Below the pieces are notes generated by a model. That model ran no database searches. It was not told the DNA's origin and saw only the letters and a list, made by a program, of their open reading frames with translations. A DNA stretch of 64,000 nucleotides from Hoylesella pleuritidis JCM 14110 (GTDB lineage Bacteria; Bacteroidota; Bacteroidia; Bacteroidales; Bacteroidaceae). Position numbers and translations under genes: made by a program. The stretch is taken from the NCBI RefSeq assembly GCF_000613725.1, contig NZ_BAJN01000003.1:124001-188000 (forward strand), written 5' to 3'. This document shows positions 1 to 8,605 of this stretch, in pieces (the first letter of the stretch is position 1; each line of letters opens with the position of its first letter).

Positions 1-2177
1 GGGAAAGTGTCATTGTCGCCGTTGGTGAAGATGATGGGATTACCCTTGTCTTGAAGCGTCATCAGATAATTCTGACCAAAGTCACGACACATATAACGAC
101 CGCTGCGGTCGTGATCGTCCCACGTCTGCGATACCATCTGAATCGGCACCAACAAGCAGAGCAATGCCACAATAGCCGACACCACGGTGCCTTCTACTTT
201 GAATCGCTTCTTGATCATATCGAGAATGGCTGCTACACCAATGCCACACCAAATTGCAAAAGCGTAGAACGAAGCAGCATAAGCATAATCTCGCTCACGA
301 GGTTGCTGCGGCGTCTGGTTCAAATAGATAACAATGGCCAATCCGGTCATAAAGAAGAGGAAGAAGACCACCCAGAACTGACGAATACCTCGGCGTCCGC
401 GGAAAGCTTGCCAGAACAAACCGATGATACCAAGTAGCAATGGCAAGCAATAGAATACATTATGTCCTTTATTGTTTTTGAGTTCGTCAGGCAGCTTACT
501 TTGATCTCCCAAACGAAGATTGTCAATGAAAGGGATACCCGACAGCCAGTTGCCATGCTCTAATTCGCCATTGCTCTGAATGTCGTTCTGTCTTCCTGCG
601 AAGTTCCACATAAAGTAACGCCAATACATAAAGTTGCATTGGTAAGAGATAAAAAACAGCAGATTGTCTGTTTGCGATGGTACTTTAACCGTCATTTGCT
701 CGCCGCAACGGTCGTAAGGGACCTCTGTTCCGTCTACGCCTCCCATAATATCTTCGTAAGCCCCGCGATGAGCAGCATCATACATACGCGGGAACAGCAT
801 ATTCTGAGCATATACGTATTTGTCTTTATGTCCCACGACGATATATCGATCAGGCTCATTAGCAGAGGCCTTTTCTTTGCGCTGATAGATGGGAGCACCT
901 TCTTTCCGACGCGGTTTACAGATATTGCCCTCTACATCCAATTGTACTTGCGAGGTGTAAGCAGGCCCATAAAACAGCGGCCGATCGCCATATTGATCAC
1001 GACTGAGATAATTTCCGAGCGTGAAAATATCTTCCGGCGAGTTCTGATCCATTGGAGTATTGGCTGAAGAACGAATCACAATCAGCGCATAAGTGGAATA
1101 ACCGATCATCAACATCAGCATACAAAGCAATGCCGTATTCTTGATACGCGACGAAACAACAGCTACCCGCTTCTTGTCAACCACTCGTTTGTAGTTCAAT
1201 ACGAACCACAACAGAGCTAAAACAATTACTCCGATTACTACCGCCGACCAGCCATAACCGTAAAAAGGGATGCCGAGCATAGCCACAGAAGCGATAAAAG
1301 CAATATTTTCTCGCCGCTCACTGCGCAACGTGTAAGTTTCGTAAATCGCCCAAATTACCACACTCGCAAGCAGGATAATATACACAATCTCGCCCGTATT
1401 GAATGGACAACCGAGATAATTAACGAACAACAACTCGAACCATCCACCCACAGTGATAATGCCGGGCACAACACCGTAAAGCACAGCAGCTACGAGCAAG
1501 AACGAGATAAGCAAAGCCACGAGCGATCCCTTCAGCTCAATCTCGGGGTATTTACGATAAACAAACACCAAGACGATGGCCGGAATGCACAGCAAATTCA
1601 ATAGATGCACACCGATAGAAAGCCCTGTCATATAGGTAATCAACACCAGCCAGCGGTCGCTGTGAGGCTCGTCGGCGTGGTCTTCCCATTTCAGGATGAG
1701 CCAAAACACAATGGCTGTGAAAGCCGAAGAATAAGCATATACCTCGCCTTCGACGGCCGAAAACCAAAACGTATCACTGAAAGCATAAATCAATGCACCT
1801 ACCATTCCCGAGGCTTCAATGGCAATCAGCTTGCCCATTGTTAGTGCATCCCAGTTTTTTAAGATCAGTTTGCGCGTAAGATGCGTTATCGACCAGAACA
1901 GAAACAGAATAGTTGTGGCACTGAGCAGCGCACTCATCATATTCACCATACGAGCTACCTGCGATGCGTCACTGGCAAACTGCGAGAATAAGTTAGCTGT
2001 GAGCATAAAGAAAGGTGCGCCCGGTGGGTGGCCAATCTCTAACTTGTAACCCGTTGTTATAAATTCGGGACAGTCCCAAAAACTGGCTGTCGGCTCGATG
2101 GTGGAGCAATAGGTGAAAGCCGCAATCAAGAATGCGACCCATCCCAGCACATTGTCCACAAGTCTGTACTGCTTCAT
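1..2177 (-). CDS. Family 117 glycosyltransferase (DUF2723), 3' part cut by window edge
   Basis: Polytopic inner-membrane protein of the DUF2723/GT117 family, thought to glycosylate exported proteins in Bacteroidetes, like protein O-mannosyltransferases. Read on the minus strand from the ATG at 2177, the N-terminus runs MKQYRLVDNVLGWVAFLIAA, then the family's conserved acidic loop (SFWDCPEFITTGYKLEIGHP, about residues 32-51) followed by hydrophobic helices. Near the window edge the soluble motifs WDDHDRSGRY and FTNGDNDTFP are visible. About 725 codons are present without interruption; the family usually exceeds 1000 residues, so the rest lies outside. A TACCTTTG promoter lies 39 bp upstream. 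The family assignment is firm; the acceptor substrate is unknown. Confidence 0.9.
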   Translation of the reverse strand, partial: MKQYRLVDNVLGWVAFLIAAFTYCSTIEPTASFWDCPEFITTGYKLEIGHPPGAPFFMLTANLFSQFASDASQVARMVNMMSALLSATTILFLFWSITHLTRKLILKNWDALTMGKLIAIEASGMVGALIYAFSDTFWFSAVEGEVYAYSSAFTAIVFWLILKWEDHADEPHSDRWLVLITYMTGLSIGVHLLNLLCIPAIVLVFVYRKYPEIELKGSLVALLISFLLVAAVLYGVVPGIITVGGWFELLFVNYLGCPFNTGEIVYIILLASVVIWAIYETYTLRSERRENIAFIASVAMLGIPFYGYGWSAVVIGVIVLALLWFVLNYKRVVDKKRVAVVSSRIKNTALLCMLMLMIGYSTYALIVIRSSANTPMDQNSPEDIFTLGNYLSRDQYGDRPLFYGPAYTSQVQLDVEGNICKPRRKEGAPIYQRKEKASANEPDRYIVVGHKDKYVYAQNMLFPRMYDAAHRGAYEDIMGGVDGTEVPYDRCGEQMTVKVPSQTDNLLFFISYQCNFMYWRYFMWNFAGRQNDIQSNGELEHGNWLSGIPFIDNLRLGDQSKLPDELKNNKGHNVFYCLPLLLGIIGLFWQAFRGRRGIRQFWVVFFLFFMTGLAIVIYLNQTPQQPRERDYAYAASFYAFAIWCGIGVAAILDMIKKRFKVEGTVVSAIVALLCLLVPIQMVSQTWDDHDRSGRYMCRDFGQNYLMTLQDKGNPIIFTNGDNDTF

Positions 2178-2215
2178 TATTCTTTTTAATGTGATGTTAT
2201 TTCGAAATATAGGTG

Positions 2216-2223
2216 CAAAGGTA
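2216..2223 (-). promoter_or_regulatory. Promoter -7 element for the GT117 gene
   Basis: TACCTTTG on the minus strand matches the Bacteroidetes -7 consensus TAnnTTTG, 39 bp before the ATG. Confidence 0.65.
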
Positions 2224-2305
2224 ACATATTTAATTGATAATTACCAACAGCGTAATAAAAATTGTGTGAAAACACATTCTACTTTTGGGGATCTTGTTAT
2301 AAACG

Positions 2306-2338
2306 AAAAACAGGACAGAGATTGGGTTCTCCGTCCTG
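2306..2338 (-). terminator. Rho-independent terminator after rubrerythrin
   Basis: On the minus strand an 11-bp stem (CAGGACGGAGA pairing with TCTCTGTCCTG, one G-T pair) is followed by TTTTT. It lies 28 bp beyond the rubrerythrin stop codon. Confidence 0.8.
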
Positions 2339-2365
2339 AATAAACGCTCTAAAAGGATCTGAAGA

Positions 2366-2907
2366 TCAATAATTGGTAGCGCGTAATTCAAAGAAAGCCT
2401 GCGGATGATTGCATACCGGGCACAGCTTCGGAGCTTTCTTACCAATGACAATATGGCCGCAATTGCGACACTGCCAAATACAATCGCCATCACGAGAAAA
2501 TACAACCTCGTCCTCAATATTCTTCAACAGCTTACGATAACGTTCCTCGTGTGTCTTCTCAATTGCTAATACTCCACGGAACTTTCGTGCAATTTCGTCA
2601 AATCCTTCTTCGTCGGCTTCTTTGGCCATACGTTCATACATATCAGTCCATTCATACTGTTCACCGGCTGCGGCTTCCTTTAAATTCTCCGAAGTAGCTT
2701 AATATCGCCACCTTCGAGATACTTGAACCACAACTTGGCGTGCTCTTTTTCATTCTCGGCAGTCTCCAAAAAGATAGCAGCAATCTGCTCGTAACCGTCT
2801 TTCTTGGCCTTTGAAGCAAAGAATGTGTATTTGTTACGTGCCTGACTCTCACCCGCAAATGCTTCTTGAAGATTCTTCTCTGTCTTTGTTCCTTTTAATT
2901 CTTTCAT
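2366..2907 (-). pseudogene. rbr: Rubrerythrin, frameshifted near codon 70
   Basis: Rubrerythrin is a cytoplasmic non-haem di-iron peroxidase that reduces H2O2 in anaerobes. The first frame (2907 to about 2700) encodes the N-terminal ferritin-like half, with the iron-ligand motifs EAFAGESQARNKY and ETAENEKEHAKLW. The second frame (about 2698 to 2366) resumes at [11 protein letters not shown] and carries the second EExxH-type half and the C-terminal rubredoxin domain with CRNCGH and CPVCNH. Joined, the two frames give about 180 residues, close to family size. One base is missing around 2698. All functional motifs survive on either side, so a sequencing error is more likely than decay. The gene has its own TATCTTTG promoter and terminator and appears monocistronic. 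Confidence 0.9.
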
Positions 2908-2951
2908 AATGTTTCTGTGTTAATGTTTCCTGTTTTTGTCTAAATGCGGGA

Positions 2952-2959
2952 CAAAGATA
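2952..2959 (-). promoter_or_regulatory. Promoter -7 element for rubrerythrin
   Basis: TATCTTTG on the minus strand, 45 bp upstream of the rubrerythrin ATG, fits TAnnTTTG. Confidence 0.6.
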
Positions 2960-3025
2960 CAGCTTTTTTATGGAGTCGGCAAATATTACATTGGATATAT
3001 AACAGTTTTAATAATCCTTATATTT

Positions 3026-4096
3026 CTAAATTGTCATTTCACCGGCAATAGAGTCTTCCATACACGATCGAATGATGTGGCTGTCGGTATAACGGCCTTG
3101 GAGATACATCAGTTTGGTTACTGCTGCCTCAACCGTACAGTCACGACCGCTCACGATGCCCATATCTTTCAGTTGATAACTGGTATCATAGCGTCCCATT
3201 TCAACATTTCCCACTACGCATTGACTGATATTGACAATAATCACACCGCGCTCGCTAGCCTCTCTTAATAGCTTGATAATCCACGGAAATTGCGGGGCAT
3301 TACCACTACCGTAACTCCGCATCACGATACTTCGCAGCTGCGGCACTTCAAGAACGTGACGTACGATATTGTCTTGCATACCGGGAAAGAGTGAAAAAAC
3401 CATCACATTGGGATCCATTGCCGTGTGGGGGATCATCGGTTTGCTGAAATCGGGAATATGGATGTTATGATAATGGAAATTGAAATTGATACCGGCATCG
3501 CACAAATGGGGATAATTGAATGAGTCGAAAGCATTGAATCCATCAGAATTTTGTTTGGTAGAGCGATTCCCTCGCAACAGTTTTCCACTGAAATAGATAC
3601 ATACTTCGGGCACCACAGCTGTCCCGTCAGGATGGCGGAGAGATGCAAACTCTATGCTGGTAACAAGATTTTCTTTCCCGTCCGTGCGGAGTTGTCCGAT
3701 AGGCAATTGACTTCCAGTGAGGATTACAGGCTTGGTCAGATTTTCGAGCATAAACGATAGGGCCGAGGCTGTATATGCCATTGTGTCCGTTCCGTGCAAA
3801 ATGACAAAGCCATCGTATCTCTCAAACCGTTCGGATATAATATTGACGAGTTGTGCCCACAGGCGCGGCGACATATCACTGGAATCGATCGGCGGAGTGA
3901 ATTGATAAACATCTACGTTTGTCCCCACCTGTTCGAGTTCGGGAATACAGGACAGTAAATGGTTGAAATCTAACGGTTCAAGGGCTCCTGTGACAGGATT
4001 CTGCCCCATACCAATTGTTCCGCCGGTATATATCAACAATACTTGGGCCGTATGTTTCATTCGTGTTATGGTCTTCATTTCGTTATTCATATGCAT
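3026..4096 (-). CDS. ansA: Type I asparaginase
   Basis: Cytoplasmic L-asparaginase, hydrolysing asparagine to aspartate and ammonia. The first catalytic threonine lies in TGGTIGMG (about residues 25-32) and the second Thr-Asp pair in the HGTDTM motif (about residues 99-104), followed by KPVILTGSQLPIG. The C-terminal half carries the family's SYGSGNAP loop. The reading frame gives 356 residues against about 340-350 for type I enzymes. The in-frame ATG at 4060 (MKHTAQVLLIYTGG) is therefore a good alternative start. No secretion signal is visible, which argues against the periplasmic type II enzyme. A TATATTTG promoter with a TTTGG -33 box 19 bp upstream precedes it. Confidence 0.92.
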   Translation of the reverse strand: MHMNNEMKTITRMKHTAQVLLIYTGGTIGMGQNPVTGALEPLDFNHLLSCIPELEQVGTNVDVYQFTPPIDSSDMSPRLWAQLVNIISERFERYDGFVILHGTDTMAYTASALSFMLENLTKPVILTGSQLPIGQLRTDGKENLVTSIEFASLRHPDGTAVVPEVCIYFSGKLLRGNRSTKQNSDGFNAFDSFNYPHLCDAGINFNFHYHNIHIPDFSKPMIPHTAMDPNVMVFSLFPGMQDNIVRHVLEVPQLRSIVMRSYGSGNAPQFPWIIKLLREASERGVIIVNISQCVVGNVEMGRYDTSYQLKDMGIVSGRDCTVEAAVTKLMYLQGRYTDSHIIRSCMEDSIAGEMTI

Positions 4097-4121
4097 TATC
4101 GTTTATCAGGCTTTCGGTGTG

Positions 4122-4129
4122 CAAATATA
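4122..4129 (-). promoter_or_regulatory. Promoter -7 element for ansA
   Basis: TATATTTG on the minus strand, with a TTTGG -33-like box 19 bp upstream. The rest of the 4130-4360 spacer shows nothing I can name. Confidence 0.6.
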
Positions 4130-4360
4130 ATCTAATTCTCGATTATGACCAAAAAAAATAGTATTTTTGTATGTATTGAACGTGCAAAATTCGAAATTTA
4201 GTGCTTGTCCACTGACACTTTGCTATTTTCAAAACATCTTTAAAGATGATATCTGGCATTTATTCTTTTGACAAGATTAAAGTATAGCCCTATCCTAATA
4301 TATAAATTCTAAATCACAGGCTATCAATGAATTATCTTATTAGCCTTATTTTGTGCCATT

Positions 4361-4440
4361 AAATGCCGTTAATCGCACTGCAATTAATCGTTAATCAGAA
4401 GATAATTAATGGTTAATCGCAAGGCGAAAAACTGTTAATG
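4361..4440. repeat. 22-bp-period palindromic intergenic array A (4 units)
   Basis: GTTAAT occurs at 4368, 4390, 4412 and 4434, exactly 22 bp apart. The first three copies continue GTTAATC, and an ATTAA-like half-site sits just before most copies, giving a semi-palindromic core. The array ends 9 bp from the 3' end of the YitT gene. The same structure recurs in arrays B-F. Confidence 0.85.
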
Positions 4441-4448
4441 ACGAGACT

Positions 4449-5375
4449 TTAATATTCTATCTGTCCAGGCTCCTTGGTTTGTTTGTTGTTTTTCTTCACT
4501 TTTAACGTGTCGAATCCGGCACCGTATACACCGATGACTGCACTTTGGGAGACGAATGCTTTGGGATCGATCTCATTGATTAATTGGAAGATTACGGATG
4601 ATTCTCGCTTCTTGGCGAGCACGAAAAGCATCTTGACGTTATGCCCGGAATAGAATCCTTGCGCATTGATTACTGTGCAACCTCGGTGCGGATTGAGGTT
4701 GATTCGATTGCCGATTTCCTCGTATTTGTCTGAAATGATAAAGAATTGCACTGAGCGTCGCATTGAATTGACTACTTGATCCACGCAAAATGCAGTAATA
4801 TAGAGTACTACATATCCGTAAATCACTTTCTCCCAACTGTGTAGGACAAAGTAACTGGACGAGATGATAATGATGTCGCAGAGTAGAATTACACGACCTA
4901 AGGAGATATCCCGATATTTGTTGATAACCGCCGCAACAATATCCGTACCGCCGGAACTGCCGTTCGACGACAGACCGAGCCCCACTCCGCATCCGCAGAA
5001 GACAGCTCCGAGGACGCTAGCCATAAAAGGTTGGTCGTGAAGTAGATGCAAGCCCTTGGTGTATTGTGTGGTAATCGAGGTTGCAATAGTTAAAACAACA
5101 ACGCCGTAAATGGTTTTGATACAGAAGCGCCATCCCAAAACTTTCAGTGCAATGATTAAAAGAATGGCGTTGATAATGAAATAAGTGATGTTGACAGGGA
5201 TGTTTAGGCCCCAATAAATGATAGAAGAGATACCCGGAACACCACCTGTCGTAATGTCGTTCGGCAATAAAAAGAGTGTCCACCCAATACAATACGACAG
5301 CATTGCAATGGCTATCGAAATGTAATCCCGTATCTCTCTGAACAGAGTGTTTTTACTGATACCAACTTTTTTCAT
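4449..5375 (-). CDS. YitT family (DUF161/DUF2179) membrane protein
   Basis: Integral membrane protein of 308 residues with five or so hydrophobic helices in the N-terminal DUF161 part. The conserved glycine/serine-rich segment GLGLSSNGSSGGTDIVAAV lies in the middle, and a cytoplasmic C-terminal DUF2179 domain (about residues 215-295, with FVLAKKRESSVIFQLINEIDPKAF) ends the protein. The transported substrate of this family is not established. The open frame extends upstream to 5522, but a strong promoter (TACCTTTG at 5394-5401 with a TTTTG -33 box) lies inside that extension. The start is therefore placed at the ATG at 5375. The gene's 3' end abuts 22-bp array A. Confidence 0.88.
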   Translation of the reverse strand: MKKVGISKNTLFREIRDYISIAIAMLSYCIGWTLFLLPNDITTGGVPGISSIIYWGLNIPVNITYFIINAILLIIALKVLGWRFCIKTIYGVVVLTIATSITTQYTKGLHLLHDQPFMASVLGAVFCGCGVGLGLSSNGSSGGTDIVAAVINKYRDISLGRVILLCDIIIISSSYFVLHSWEKVIYGYVVLYITAFCVDQVVNSMRRSVQFFIISDKYEEIGNRINLNPHRGCTVINAQGFYSGHNVKMLFVLAKKRESSVIFQLINEIDPKAFVSQSAVIGVYGAGFDTLKVKKNNKQTKEPGQIEY

Positions 5376-5393
5376 ATGTTTAAATTGTGACTT

Positions 5394-5425
5394 CAAAGGT
5401 ATATCAACTTGTGAAAATAGCAAAA
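5394..5425 (-). promoter_or_regulatory. Promoter for the YitT gene; decides its start
   Basis: On the minus strand the -33 box TTTTG (5425-5421) is followed after about 19 bp by the -7 box TACCTTTG (5401-5394). The ATG at 5375 lies about 18 bp downstream, so upstream in-frame codons cannot be in the transcript. Confidence 0.75.
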
Positions 5426-5585
5426 TAAAATATCGAAAAAATTCTCCGTAAGTAGAAAAACTTGATTTTTGTTCCTCTGGTTGGTAGAAAAGCTCGAACA
5501 ATTTGCGTAAATTTGTAGTCACAATCTTATTAGGATTGGATGTGGAACAGAATAATTTGGAAATCCAAAAACTTGAAAATAAAAG

Positions 5586-6254
5586 ATGGAATTAGTGCCG
5601 ATAGCTCATTTTCACTCGCTGTTTGCTTCCAAGTTCGGTATTCCCAAACAGAGCGGATTGGTGAAAGAATTGGATGGGAAGATCATTTTTGAACCACGAT
5701 TTCGTAATGCTGATGCATTAAGAGGAATTGAAGGGTTCGATTTTCTATGGTTGATTTGGGAGTTTTCGGCCAACAGAGGTAAGGCAGTAAGTCCTGTTGT
5801 GCGACCTCCTTTATTGGGAGGCAATACGCGAATGGGCGTTTTTGCCACACGTTCACCATTCCGACCAAATGCTTTGGGACTATCGTCCGTACGCCTTTCA
5901 CGTGTAGAATTGGATACGGAGCAAGGACCAGTGTTGCACGTTTTGGGTGGGGATTTGATGGACGGAACACCGATTTATGATATCAAACCTTACATTGTGT
6001 ACGCCGACAGTCACCCCGAGGCACGAAGTGGATTCGTTGACCACGCAGCAATTCATCGTTTGCAAGTAGTAATTCCACCGACATTTGCTGCTCGGCTTGC
6101 ACCTGATCTACTCATTGTGTTGCGTAAGACGTTGGAATTAGACCCGCGGCCACATTACCAAAATGATCCATTGAAAGTCTATGGAATGCCTTTTGCCGGA
6201 ATGGATATTCATTTCCGCGTGTGCAACGACATTCTGACGGTCATTGAAGAATGA
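5586..6254 (+). CDS. trmO: tRNA (t6A37) methyltransferase TrmO (TsaA/YaeB family)
   Basis: TrmO N6-methylates the t6A37 modification of threonine-accepting tRNA using S-adenosylmethionine. The single TsaA beta-barrel domain covers about residues 3-150. Visible motifs are HSLFASKFGIPKQSGLV, FDFLWLIWEF, the SAM-site segment RSPFRPNALGLSSV (about residues 92-105) and the conserved DLMDGTPIYDIKPYI. A C-terminal extension of about 60 residues ends the 222-residue protein, in line with the longer TrmO type. It depends on t6A made by TsaD, whose gene is also in this window. The upstream gap to the divergent YitT gene is short. Confidence 0.88.
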   Translation: MELVPIAHFHSLFASKFGIPKQSGLVKELDGKIIFEPRFRNADALRGIEGFDFLWLIWEFSANRGKAVSPVVRPPLLGGNTRMGVFATRSPFRPNALGLSSVRLSRVELDTEQGPVLHVLGGDLMDGTPIYDIKPYIVYADSHPEARSGFVDHAAIHRLQVVIPPTFAARLAPDLLIVLRKTLELDPRPHYQNDPLKVYGMPFAGMDIHFRVCNDILTVIEE

Positions 6255-6303
6255 CTCTTTGGCAAAGGATATATAAATAAGAATCGGGGAAATTAAGGGA
6301 AAT

Positions 6304-6334
6304 AAAAAGCCCAACCTTTATAAAAAGGCCGGGC
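6304..6334 (-). terminator. Terminator after tRNA-Phe
   Basis: Minus-strand stem of 11 bp (GCCCGGCCTTT with AAAGGTTGGGC, two G-T pairs) followed by TTTTTA. The symmetric stem could also end trmO transcripts on the plus strand. Confidence 0.75.
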
Positions 6335-6349
6335 CAATGAAAGGAGGAG

Positions 6350-6422
6350 TGGTACCACCAGGAATCGAACCGGGGACACAAGGATTTTCAGTCCTTTGCT
6401 CTACCAACTGAGCTATGGCACC
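6350..6422 (-). tRNA. tRNA-Phe (anticodon GAA)
   Basis: Minus-strand cloverleaf of 73 nt. The acceptor stem is GGTGCCA paired with TGGTACC (one G-T), the D arm is GCTCAGTTGGTAGAGC, and the anticodon stem AGGA/TCCT encloses a CTGAAAA loop with anticodon GAA. The T arm carries TTCGATT; its CCCGG/CCTGG stem has one C-T mismatch. The discriminator is A and CCA is not encoded. It has its own TACCTTTG promoter and a terminator. Confidence 0.95.
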
Positions 6423-6439
6423 ATTTGTTTTTGCGAGTG

Positions 6440-6447
6440 CAAAGGTA
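6440..6447 (-). promoter_or_regulatory. Promoter -7 element for tRNA-Phe
   Basis: TACCTTTG on the minus strand, 18 bp upstream of the tRNA 5' end. Confidence 0.65.
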
Positions 6448-6644
6448 AATGATTTTATCAAGCCTCGCAAATGAAGAATCAAGAAATATCCTCTTGTTAG
6501 ATATTATTAACAAATAGTGTATTCAATCGCCGTGAATAACATTACACAAAGTTGGTTAACAATCTTTGGGAGACGAAAAGATAGGCCTTTGACGATTTAT
6601 TGTTATTTTTGCCCCTGTATTTATCGTATAAAAGTTTTTTGAGT

Positions 6645-7040
6645 ATGAAAAGATTGGTTTTGATAACACTATGGGTTGCCCTGTGCTCCGTAACTGTTTC
6701 GGCACAGCGAGTAGACGTTTATCTTTCACGCTACAAACGTTTTCTAAACGGTGTCGAGTCTTTGAAGTCGGTCACTCCGCACGATTACCAACGCATAGAC
6801 TCTGTTTATGAGATTCTGACAGATGAGTATCATACAACTTATAAAGCGAAAATGACTAATGAGCAATTGTCTACTTACACGGCTTATCGCATTCGTTATA
6901 AAAAGAAAATGGCTTTTCTTGAAAGTAAGAAACTAACGGAAGCCGTTGATACGACAGGAAATGTGATTACGAAAGCCGTGAGAAAGAGTGGTGCTAAGGT
7001 CTCCGGATTCCTCAAAGGGCTGTTCGGCAAGGATAAATAA
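6645..7040 (+). CDS. Small secreted protein of unknown function
   Basis: A 131-residue protein that I do not recognise. It begins with a signal peptide (MKRLVLITLWVALCSVTVSA, predicted cleavage before QRV). A charged, probably helical middle contains many Lys, Arg and Tyr residues (KMTNEQLSTYTAYRIRYKKK). The tail VSGFLKGLFGKDK ends in a short amphipathic stretch. The frame is open further upstream, but a TATTTTTG promoter at about 6603-6610 lies in that extension, so the ATG at 6645 is chosen. It stands alone between the tRNA and the sigma-factor operon, and probably works in the periplasm. Confidence 0.7.
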   Translation: MKRLVLITLWVALCSVTVSAQRVDVYLSRYKRFLNGVESLKSVTPHDYQRIDSVYEILTDEYHTTYKAKMTNEQLSTYTAYRIRYKKKMAFLESKKLTEAVDTTGNVITKAVRKSGAKVSGFLKGLFGKDK

Positions 7041-7202
7041 GGTCTTATTTTGATAATTAGTTGTAGTAAGTGGGGATTCTGGGAGGAATTTCCACTTTGC
7101 TTTTTTATGCTTTCATATAGATTGCTCAACAAATTCTCATCAGGATTTTCAGAGAGGTTCATTTATTGTGAAGATACAAACGATTCTTTTAGTAATAAAT
7201 CG

Positions 7203-7210
7203 TACCTTTG
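7203..7210 (+). promoter_or_regulatory. Promoter -7 element for the sigma-factor operon
   Basis: TACCTTTG, 108 bp before the sigma-factor ATG, implies a 5' leader of about 100 nt. The 7041-7202 spacer holds nothing else I can name. Confidence 0.55.
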
Positions 7211-7317
7211 CAGAAGATACAACAAATTCTTTTTCTGATATGTATTCATCCTTTATCTTAGGGGTAATGATTTTCGTGGTGAGTTTGTATTATCAATAAA
7301 CGTATGTAGAAAAAACT

Positions 7318-7821
7318 ATGCAGGGCAAGGAGAAAATATTTGAGCAGCTGTTTCACAGTCATTATGAGGCGATGTACCGTTTGGCTTTCACTTATCTTCA
7401 CGATAAGGAAGAGAGCCGTGATATTGTTAGTGAAGTCTTCGCCCGACTTTGGGACAGTGGTCTTCCTGTGCGAGCTGATATGCAGCGGCCCTTTCTCCTT
7501 GCTTGTATCCGTAACCGATGTCTCAATGTCATTGCGCGCAAAAGCAGGGATGAGAGACTTCGTCGCCTGTATCCGCTAGAACAATCTTATACTCTGATAC
7601 CTGAGGAAGAGAATGAACAATGTTTGAAAGAGATACTGGATGCTATTGAAAATGATCTGACACCGCAAGCAGGACGTATCTTGTATCTGCGTTATGGAGA
7701 AGGTAAAAGCTATCGGGAAACTGCTGAAATTTTAGGTATCAGTATCTCGGCCGTCAATAAGCACGTCGTAAAAGCTTTGAAAAAGTTACGGACTAAGTTT
7801 TTAAAGAATAATGAACTATAA
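7318..7821 (+). CDS. ECF-type RNA polymerase sigma factor
   Basis: A 167-residue sigma-70 factor of the ECF group, directing RNA polymerase to target promoters when released from its anti-sigma factor. Region 2 is at about residues 10-72 (FHSHYEAMYRLAFTYLHDKEESRDIVSEVFARLWD). Region 4 is at about residues 105-160 and ends in a helix-turn-helix, YRETAEILGISISAVNKHVVKALKKLR. Regions 1 and 3 are absent, as expected for ECF factors. It is followed 17 bp later by a FecR-like gene and then an STN-domain receptor, the classic surface-signalling order. Confidence 0.92.
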   Translation: MQGKEKIFEQLFHSHYEAMYRLAFTYLHDKEESRDIVSEVFARLWDSGLPVRADMQRPFLLACIRNRCLNVIARKSRDERLRRLYPLEQSYTLIPEEENEQCLKEILDAIENDLTPQAGRILYLRYGEGKSYRETAEILGISISAVNKHVVKALKKLRTKFLKNNEL

Positions 7822-7838
7822 ACTAACTTTCACCCATT

Positions 7839-8483
7839 ATGGAAGATAATAAAAAGATGGAACAGCTCTTACAGATAATAGAGCATCCGCAGGATTTTTC
7901 AGAGCAGCAGAAAGACGACATTCTTTCTGATGAGGAATGTCGCAGACTCTATGACCGTTTAGTGGAAGTTCGCAAGGCAATGGCTTCTAAACAGGTATCG
8001 GATTGCATTCCTAATGTCGTAGAGGAATGGAACCGGTTCCGTCGTGAACGTATCTTTCAAGGATACCGTGTGTGGCGTGTTGCCGTTGCTGTCGGTATAA
8101 CCTTGCTTGTTGTTTCTGGTGTTGCTTTCGCCGTATTTCATCCACAGTTGTTTCGTGGGAGTCTTGATGGAACAAGTGAACGGCAAGCAGTTGCATCTGT
8201 GTCACACCAAACAATGTCTTTTAACACGATGGTTCCGGAAGAGAGAGATTCTGTTCTTGCTTCCCGTCCTTATATTTATGATGACGTTCCGCTACAAAAG
8301 ATACTTGACGATGTGGCAGAAGTGTATCATATCAGTGTGAAATATGCCCGCCCTGCTGTCCGTAATATTCGTCTGTATATGCAATGGAACAGCGGGCAAG
8401 AACTTGAAGAGGTCATAGCTCTGATGAACCATTTTGAGAATGTGCAGCTTTTGCTCAATGAAGACACCATTATCGTTAAATGA
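7839..8483 (+). CDS. FecR-like anti-sigma factor
   Basis: A 214-residue single-pass inner-membrane anti-sigma factor. The cytoplasmic N-terminus (about residues 1-80) would hold the ECF sigma factor. One transmembrane helix follows (about residues 83-106, VAVAVGITLLVVSGVAFAVF). The periplasmic part ends in a DUF4974-type domain (about residues 140-214), with IYDDVPLQKILDDVAEVYHISVKY and a final NEDTIIVK. The central FecR domain is shorter than in SusCD-linked FecR proteins. It is likely cotranscribed with the sigma gene upstream and the receptor downstream. Confidence 0.85.
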   Translation: MEDNKKMEQLLQIIEHPQDFSEQQKDDILSDEECRRLYDRLVEVRKAMASKQVSDCIPNVVEEWNRFRRERIFQGYRVWRVAVAVGITLLVVSGVAFAVFHPQLFRGSLDGTSERQAVASVSHQTMSFNTMVPEERDSVLASRPYIYDDVPLQKILDDVAEVYHISVKYARPAVRNIRLYMQWNSGQELEEVIALMNHFENVQLLLNEDTIIVK

Positions 8484-8605
8484 TGTCTTTATCTGCCTTT
8501 TTACCAATGCATAGATGACATTCCTTATGATGTCATTCTTTGTTTTATGCCAATAAACGAGCTACACCTCAACTCTTTAATATATATTGAATCGACTGTC
8601 GTAAA

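Noticed and set aside
1..2177. Short plus-strand frames across the first 2.2 kb as genes
   Set aside because: They are antisense to an uninterrupted GT117 frame with clear family motifs at both ends.
4361..4440. 22-bp arrays as CRISPR
   Set aside because: The conserved part is only a 12-13 bp imperfect palindrome with about 9 bp between cores; no long identical repeats, no spacers of CRISPR size and no cas genes.
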